Assembly: GCA_030638785.1 (NCBI GenBank)
Contig: DAOWDY010000059.1
Coordinates: 1 to 7,928, forward strand
Source of the DNA: Candidatus Thorarchaeota archaeon
GTDB taxonomy: Archaea > Asgardarchaeota > Thorarchaeia > Thorarchaeales > Thorarchaeaceae
Reading direction: 5' to 3'
Length of the DNA: 7,928 nt
Made by a program: the position numbers and the translations under genes. The stretch's first letter is position 1. Every line of letters begins with the position of its first letter. The notes under the pieces are model-generated. The model did no database searches. It had not been told where the DNA came from and saw only the letters and a list, made by a program, of their open reading frames with translations. This document shows, one piece after another, positions 5,014 to 7,928 of this stretch.

Positions 5014-6033
5014 ATGAGTGTATATGAACGCCAGATTCCACAATGGAAGATAGACAGAGTTGAAGAACTAGCCAAGACTATCAAAGATAGTGCTATGGTT
5101 GGACTAGTCAATGTCGAGGGTGTTGGTGCCAGACAACTGCAGGGTATCAGAGACAGTCTGAGAGGCTCTGCAACAATGAAAATGGCACGAAATACACTGA
5201 TGCTGAGAGCTATTGATATCTCCAAGTTGAAGGGAATTAAAGATCTGAAGGAATACGTCAAAGGTCCAGTTGCCTTCATTTTCAGTGGTCAGGACCCATT
5301 CGTCCTCAGCAAGTTCCTCGGTGAGAACAAGACCGCAGCTCCTGCAAAGGGTGGACAGATTGCACCAAAAGACATCATAGTCCCTGCGATGAACACTGGT
5401 GTAGCACCAGGACCGTTCATCAGCGAGCTGGCTGCTCTTAAGATTCCATCACGTGTCAAAGGTGGTTCAATTCACGTCATTAATGACACAGTGGCAGTCA
5501 AAGAAGGAGATGTAATCTCTAATGCTATGGCACAGATGCTTACACGACTTGGAATCGAACCTATGGAGCTTCAACTTAGACTTGTCGTAGCTTATACAGA
5601 CGGAGAAGTGATGACTGCAGATAGCTTTGAGCTTGATCTAGAAAGCCTGTTCAATCAGGTCCTACTTGGTCATCAATCCGCAATCAATCTCTCGGTCAAC
5701 AGAGGAATCCCAACTACAGAAACTATCCCAATTATTATTGTCAAGGCAAACATGGAGGCAAAGAGCCTAGTATTAGAGATTGGCTTCTTCTCTCCAGATC
5801 TGCTTGACCATTACTTGGCCAAGGCAAACGCACATGCATTCGCATTAGCGGCAGTTGTCGCAGAAAAAGATCCAGAAGCAATTCCTTCTGAGGTCCTCGG
5901 ACAGGTTCAAGCAGCTACAGCTGCATCTACTGAAGCAGCACCTGCTGAAGAAACACCTCCAACAGAGGAGGAACCTGAAGAAGAGGATGACGAAGGTGAG
6001 GCAGTAGCAGGCCTAGGGGGCCTGTTTGGTTAA
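5014..6033 (+). CDS. rplP0: Large ribosomal subunit stalk protein uL10 (P0)
   Basis: The product has 339 residues, within the archaeal P0 range. Seen: the N-terminal rRNA-binding domain starts WKIDRVEELAKTIKDSAMVG (11-30) and includes RDSLRGSATMKMARNTLML. The insertion domain has GPFISELAALKIPSRVKGGS. A helical spine for aL12 dimers (EIGFFSPDLLDHYLAKANAH onwards) leads to an Ala/Glu-rich hinge, an acidic run and the tail AGLGGLFG. Known: uL10 anchors several aL12 dimers, and the tail contacts elongation-factor GTPases. GAGGTGA at 5001-5007, six bases before ATG, fixes the start; the ATG at 5010 is in another frame and hits a stop at once. The gene ends with tandem TAA TAA. A 6-bp GC-rich hairpin lies in its last codons. 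Confidence 0.97.
   Translation: MSVYERQIPQWKIDRVEELAKTIKDSAMVGLVNVEGVGARQLQGIRDSLRGSATMKMARNTLMLRAIDISKLKGIKDLKEYVKGPVAFIFSGQDPFVLSKFLGENKTAAPAKGGQIAPKDIIVPAMNTGVAPGPFISELAALKIPSRVKGGSIHVINDTVAVKEGDVISNAMAQMLTRLGIEPMELQLRLVVAYTDGEVMTADSFELDLESLFNQVLLGHQSAINLSVNRGIPTTETIPIIIVKANMEAKSLVLEIGFFSPDLLDHYLAKANAHAFALAAVVAEKDPEAIPSEVLGQVQAATAASTEAAPAEETPPTEEEPEEEDDEGEAVAGLGGLFG
6008..6024 (+). other. GC-rich hairpin in the last codons of uL10
   Basis: CAGGCC, loop TAGGG, GGCCTG forms a perfect 6-bp stem that ends seven bases before the first of two TAA stops and is followed by TTTGG. It lies over the codons of the conserved tail GLGGLFG, so part of the symmetry may come from coding constraint. If folded, it could act on transcription, mRNA cleavage or ribosome spacing between uL10 and aL12. 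Confidence 0.3.
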
Positions 6034-6054
6034 TAAAACAAAGAGGTAACAAAA

Positions 6055-6360
6055 ATGGAGTACGTATACGCAGCACTTCTGCTCCACAAAGCAGGTCAAA
6101 AGATGACCCAGAAAGCCATGGATGCTGTTCTCACCGCAGCCGGTGTGACAACAGACAAGGGCAGGGTCAAGGCTTTACTAGCAGCCCTCGATGGCGTCGA
6201 CATTGACGAAGCACTCTCTAGTGCCGCCGCAATGCCAGTCGCAGCAGCTCCAGCAGCCGCTGGTGGTGCAGCTGAGGCAGCTCCTGCTGAGGAGAAGAAG
6301 GAAAAGGAAGAAGAGAAGGAAGAAGAGATCACTGCTGGACTCGGCAGTCTCTTTGGCTAG
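6055..6360 (+). CDS. rpl12: Ribosomal stalk protein aL12 (P1/P2-type)
   Basis: The product has 101 residues, typical for the archaeal stalk protein. Seen: the N-terminal dimerisation and uL10-binding domain (MEYVYAALLLHKAGQ, then MDAVLTAAGV-D-GRVKALLAAL) occupies about 1-58. An Ala-rich hinge follows at about 58-77, then a Lys/Glu-rich run (EEKKEKEEEKEEE) and the tail ITAGLGSLFG. Known: dimers sit on the uL10 spine, and the flexible tails recruit aEF1A, aEF2 and related factors. It is unrelated in fold to bacterial bL12. GAGGT at 6043-6047, seven bases before ATG, is a good ribosome site. The gene is last in the operon, 21 bases after uL10. Stalks hold several copies per ribosome, so its output should exceed that of its neighbours. 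Confidence 0.97.
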   Translation: MEYVYAALLLHKAGQKMTQKAMDAVLTAAGVTTDKGRVKALLAALDGVDIDEALSSAAAMPVAAAPAAAGGAAEAAPAEEKKEKEEEKEEEITAGLGSLFG

Positions 6361-6366
6361 ACTCAA

Positions 6367-6382
6367 CTGAAATCTCTTTCAG
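6367..6382 (+). terminator. Small hairpin just after aL12
   Basis: CTGAAA, loop TCTC, TTTCAG is a perfect 6-bp stem seven bases past the aL12 TAG stop. It is AT-rich and followed by AAAAC, so on the plus strand it is more likely a 3'-end stabiliser than a terminator. On the minus strand it is preceded by the TTTT of ATTGTTTTCTG. Confidence 0.3.
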
Positions 6383-6402
6383 AAAACAATTCCTAATTCG
6401 GT

Positions 6403-6431
6403 GGGCAGACGGGTAGCAAACCCGACTGTCC
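6403..6431 (+). terminator. Strong hairpin between the convergent aL12 and toroid genes
   Basis: GGGCAG, mismatched A, CGGGT, loop AGCAA, ACCCG, mismatched A, CTGTCC forms 11 pairs with one A-A mismatch and one G-T wobble. The T-rich stretch from 6436 (GTTTCTTTATTCTAGTTTTT) follows on the plus strand. On the minus strand the transcript of the opposing gene meets it immediately after its stop. The position and strength fit a shared terminator for both transcripts. Confidence 0.6.
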
Positions 6432-6441
6432 TCAAGTTTCT

Positions 6442-7365
6442 TTATTCTAGTTTTTCAATTAGATTGTTTTTACGATTAAGATTCCTTAGAGTACGTAAAC
6501 ATCCATAAGTCATTTTTCCGGCCCATTCTTTCTCAGCTATGGCCCAGATATCCTCGAATTGGCCCCATTTCCATGTTGGCCACCAACCACCATCATCTGT
6601 TTGTCTACCAATCTCGAGTTCTAGCAGACGATGGACTTCTTTCGGATGTGATAGCAAGAGGTTCTCTTCATCAGATACAATCCAGAATATTCGTATCTCA
6701 CCCATTTTTTCTTGAAGTTTTGATGCTAAAATCATGAAGGTTGCAAGTAGTTTATTCCGAATCTTTGCGGATATTGATTCAGGAAAATGCTTGTAGACTC
6801 TGTTCCAACATAGAATATTGTAGAGGGATCCAGGAATTATAGATTGATTTTCAAGTATCTTCTTCGCCTTTTGATTAATTTGAGCTAGTAGGTCTGTGGG
6901 AACATAACCTGAAAAGCTATTGAGGTAACCAGCCAGCTCAGCACTCGGATTAGCCCAGCTTTCATCTTGTGGGGACTCAATTTTCTTTACATACCACCAG
7001 GGAGCATGAGGCTCATTATTCACATCAGCGAATGTACTTGGCCAATAATCGTCTGAGGCATCATACGTTGAAACAAGATATTCGATAGCTCCTTTTACCA
7101 TATCACTATCGGGATCACCATTAGCATCAAGATAGTATTGCAATCCTACAGAAGTTGCCATCGGAGAAGATGCCTTGAGGCGGATGTCTGGCTCGATTCC
7201 ATTTCCAAAGCCACCATCAAGATTCTGGTATTGTGCTAGTTCAATAAGCACATCCTCCTTAGATCCTTCCTCAAAGTGATATCTGAACATAGATTGATCT
7301 AAGGGTCGTGCATTCTTGCGAATAAACTCGCACGCGTCTTCGAATCTTTCCTTGGTTAATTTCAT
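6442..7365 (-). CDS. Alpha/alpha-toroid protein of the prenyltransferase/terpene-cyclase-like fold, function unknown
   Basis: With the start chosen here the product has 307 residues. Seen: LTKERFEDACEFIRKNARPL begins the conserved region. QNLDGGFGNGIEPDIRL, then SSPMATSVGLQYYLDA, is a QW-like repeat of squalene-cyclase and prenyltransferase toroids, and QTDDGGWWPTWKWGQ near the end is a second. The middle holds HAPWWYV and NPSAELAGYLN. Odd: no DxDD cyclase motif and no obvious zinc-ligand set of protein prenyltransferases is visible, so the reaction is unknown. Start choice: the frame is open to ATG 7491, but that would overlap the divergent deacetylase gene. The extra 42 residues look non-conserved (FCVCWGFVAGNAAYY). 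ATG 7365 has GAGG eight bases upstream (7377-7374) and a TATA-like box at 7402-7411. It is convergent with the ribosomal operon. Confidence 0.7.
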   Translation of the reverse strand: MKLTKERFEDACEFIRKNARPLDQSMFRYHFEEGSKEDVLIELAQYQNLDGGFGNGIEPDIRLKASSPMATSVGLQYYLDANGDPDSDMVKGAIEYLVSTYDASDDYWPSTFADVNNEPHAPWWYVKKIESPQDESWANPSAELAGYLNSFSGYVPTDLLAQINQKAKKILENQSIIPGSLYNILCWNRVYKHFPESISAKIRNKLLATFMILASKLQEKMGEIRIFWIVSDEENLLLSHPKEVHRLLELEIGRQTDDGGWWPTWKWGQFEDIWAIAEKEWAGKMTYGCLRTLRNLNRKNNLIEKLE

Positions 7366-7401
7366 CAAGGCTTCCTCGGTTTCCAAATTTCCCTGGCCTC
7401 G

Positions 7402-7411
7402 CATATAATAC
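7402..7411. promoter_or_regulatory. TATA-like box between divergent toroid and deacetylase genes
   Basis: CATATAATAC lies in the 108-base gap between the two chosen starts and is A/T-symmetric enough to be read either way. On the minus strand the predicted transcription start, about 25 bases on, falls near 7380. That gives a short leader carrying the GAGG ribosome site of the toroid gene. On the plus strand it would give a leader of about 40 bases for the GTG-started gene. Confidence 0.4.
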
Positions 7412-7473
7412 GCGGCATTACCTGCAACGAACCCCCAACAGACACAAAAGCTTGCATTACCACGAATAGAACC

Positions 7474-7928
7474 GTGAAAATCATCTATCATCCCCTCATG
7501 GAACAGAGTTACGATAGGACCCCGGCAGGTGCTCCGGGGAGATTGGACAGTTCTCTTGACATTCTAGGCAATCATCCAGATTACGAGTTCATTGAAGCAC
7601 GATTTGCCACAGAAGAAGAGATACTTCGAGCTCATTCTCAAAGTCAGATTAGAAATGTAAAGAGTGACTACGATTCTATAGGAAAGGACAAGATTTACGA
7701 AATAGCAAGTTTAGCTGCAGGTGGGTCGATAATGACTGCTGAGATTGCAATGTCCGGGGACCCAGCTTTCGCACTTGTCAGACCACCAGGTCATCATGCT
7801 TCTCACTCCTCATATTGGGGGTTCTGTTATTTCAACAATATCTCAGTTTCCCTTCTCCATCTTAAGGCAAAGGGGTTAATCGAAACAGCCTATGTCTTGG
7901 ATTTCGATCTGCATACTGGGGATGGAAA
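7474..7928 (+). CDS. Histone-deacetylase-superfamily hydrolase, N-terminal part, cut by the window edge
   Basis: Partial gene: 151 codons are seen and the frame is open to the edge. Seen: RPPGHHA at 103-109 holds the catalytic His-His pair (H107/H108), GFCYFNN at 116-122 is the family signature, and DFDLHTGDG at 143-151 supplies two zinc ligands (D145, H147). The third aspartate ligand would lie beyond the window. Known: this zinc-hydrolase superfamily includes histone deacetylases, acetylpolyamine amidohydrolases and acetoin-utilisation proteins. Inferred: it removes acyl groups from lysines or polyamines; the substrate is unknown. Start choice: GTG at 7474 restores the usual first strand, KIIYHPLME, which the ATG at 7498 would delete. 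No Shine-Dalgarno site is seen. Odd: Thr148 stands where many relatives have a second His, and the region before RPPGHHA is shorter than in typical deacetylases. Confidence 0.85.
   Translation, partial: MKIIYHPLMEQSYDRTPAGAPGRLDSSLDILGNHPDYEFIEARFATEEEILRAHSQSQIRNVKSDYDSIGKDKIYEIASLAAGGSIMTAEIAMSGDPAFALVRPPGHHASHSSYWGFCYFNNISVSLLHLKAKGLIETAYVLDFDLHTGDG

Noticed and set aside
4510..5043. 177-codon minus-strand frame opposite uL1
   Set aside because: It is fully antisense to uL1, which is certain from its conserved motifs.
7366..7491. 42-residue N-terminal extension of the toroid protein
   Set aside because: It overlaps the deacetylase start and looks non-conserved, and the internal ATG at 7365 has a better ribosome site and promoter spacing.

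Overview
This window is archaeal. The decisive evidence is the gene string uL11, uL1, uL10 (P0) and aL12 (P1-type) on the plus strand. uL10 and aL12 both end in the archaeal/eukaryotic stalk tail (GLGGLFG and GLGSLFG). Starts are preceded by archaeal Shine-Dalgarno sites (GGTGA, GAGGTGA, GAGGT), and TATA-like boxes stand in for bacterial -35/-10 promoters. The moderate-to-low GC, the RadA-like paralogue and the surface beta-propeller would fit an Asgard-type archaeon such as a Thorarchaeote. That placement is a guess; nothing in the sequence proves it.

Layout. 1-432 (minus): the N-terminal part of an Eco57I-like adenine-N6 DNA methyltransferase that runs off the left edge. 433-1036: a gene-poor stretch in which weak, short or interrupted reading frames compete on both strands. 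1037-2206 (minus): a membrane-anchored beta-propeller surface protein. 2207-2394: a divergent promoter region. 2395-3144 (plus): a RadA/RadB/KaiC-type RecA-fold protein whose Walker A and Walker B motifs have degenerated. 3247-3435 (plus): a 62-residue four-cysteine zinc ribbon. 3436-3834: a long control region for the ribosomal operon, holding a hairpin, three iterated TATAAT(GAT)ACTA elements 33 and 35 bp apart, and a leader hairpin next to a repeat that overlaps the uL11 ribosome-binding site. 3835-6360: the ribosomal stalk operon. 6367-6431: two hairpins between convergent genes, the second a strong terminator candidate. 6442-7365 (minus): an alpha/alpha-toroid protein, probably starting 42 codons inside the longest frame. 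7474-7928 (plus): the N-terminal part of a histone-deacetylase-family hydrolase that starts at GTG and runs off the right edge.

How the genes work together. uL11, uL10 and aL12 form the ribosomal GTPase-associated stalk and its base, and uL1 forms the opposite stalk. Their co-transcription allows stoichiometric supply, and uL1 is the known autoregulator of such operons in methanogens. The other genes show no clear common pathway. No CRISPR array, insertion sequence, tRNA or rRNA was found. The least conventional signals are the iterated elements and alternative RNA pairing upstream of uL11, the RecA-fold protein without a recognisable P-loop, and the unexplained 433-1036 stretch.
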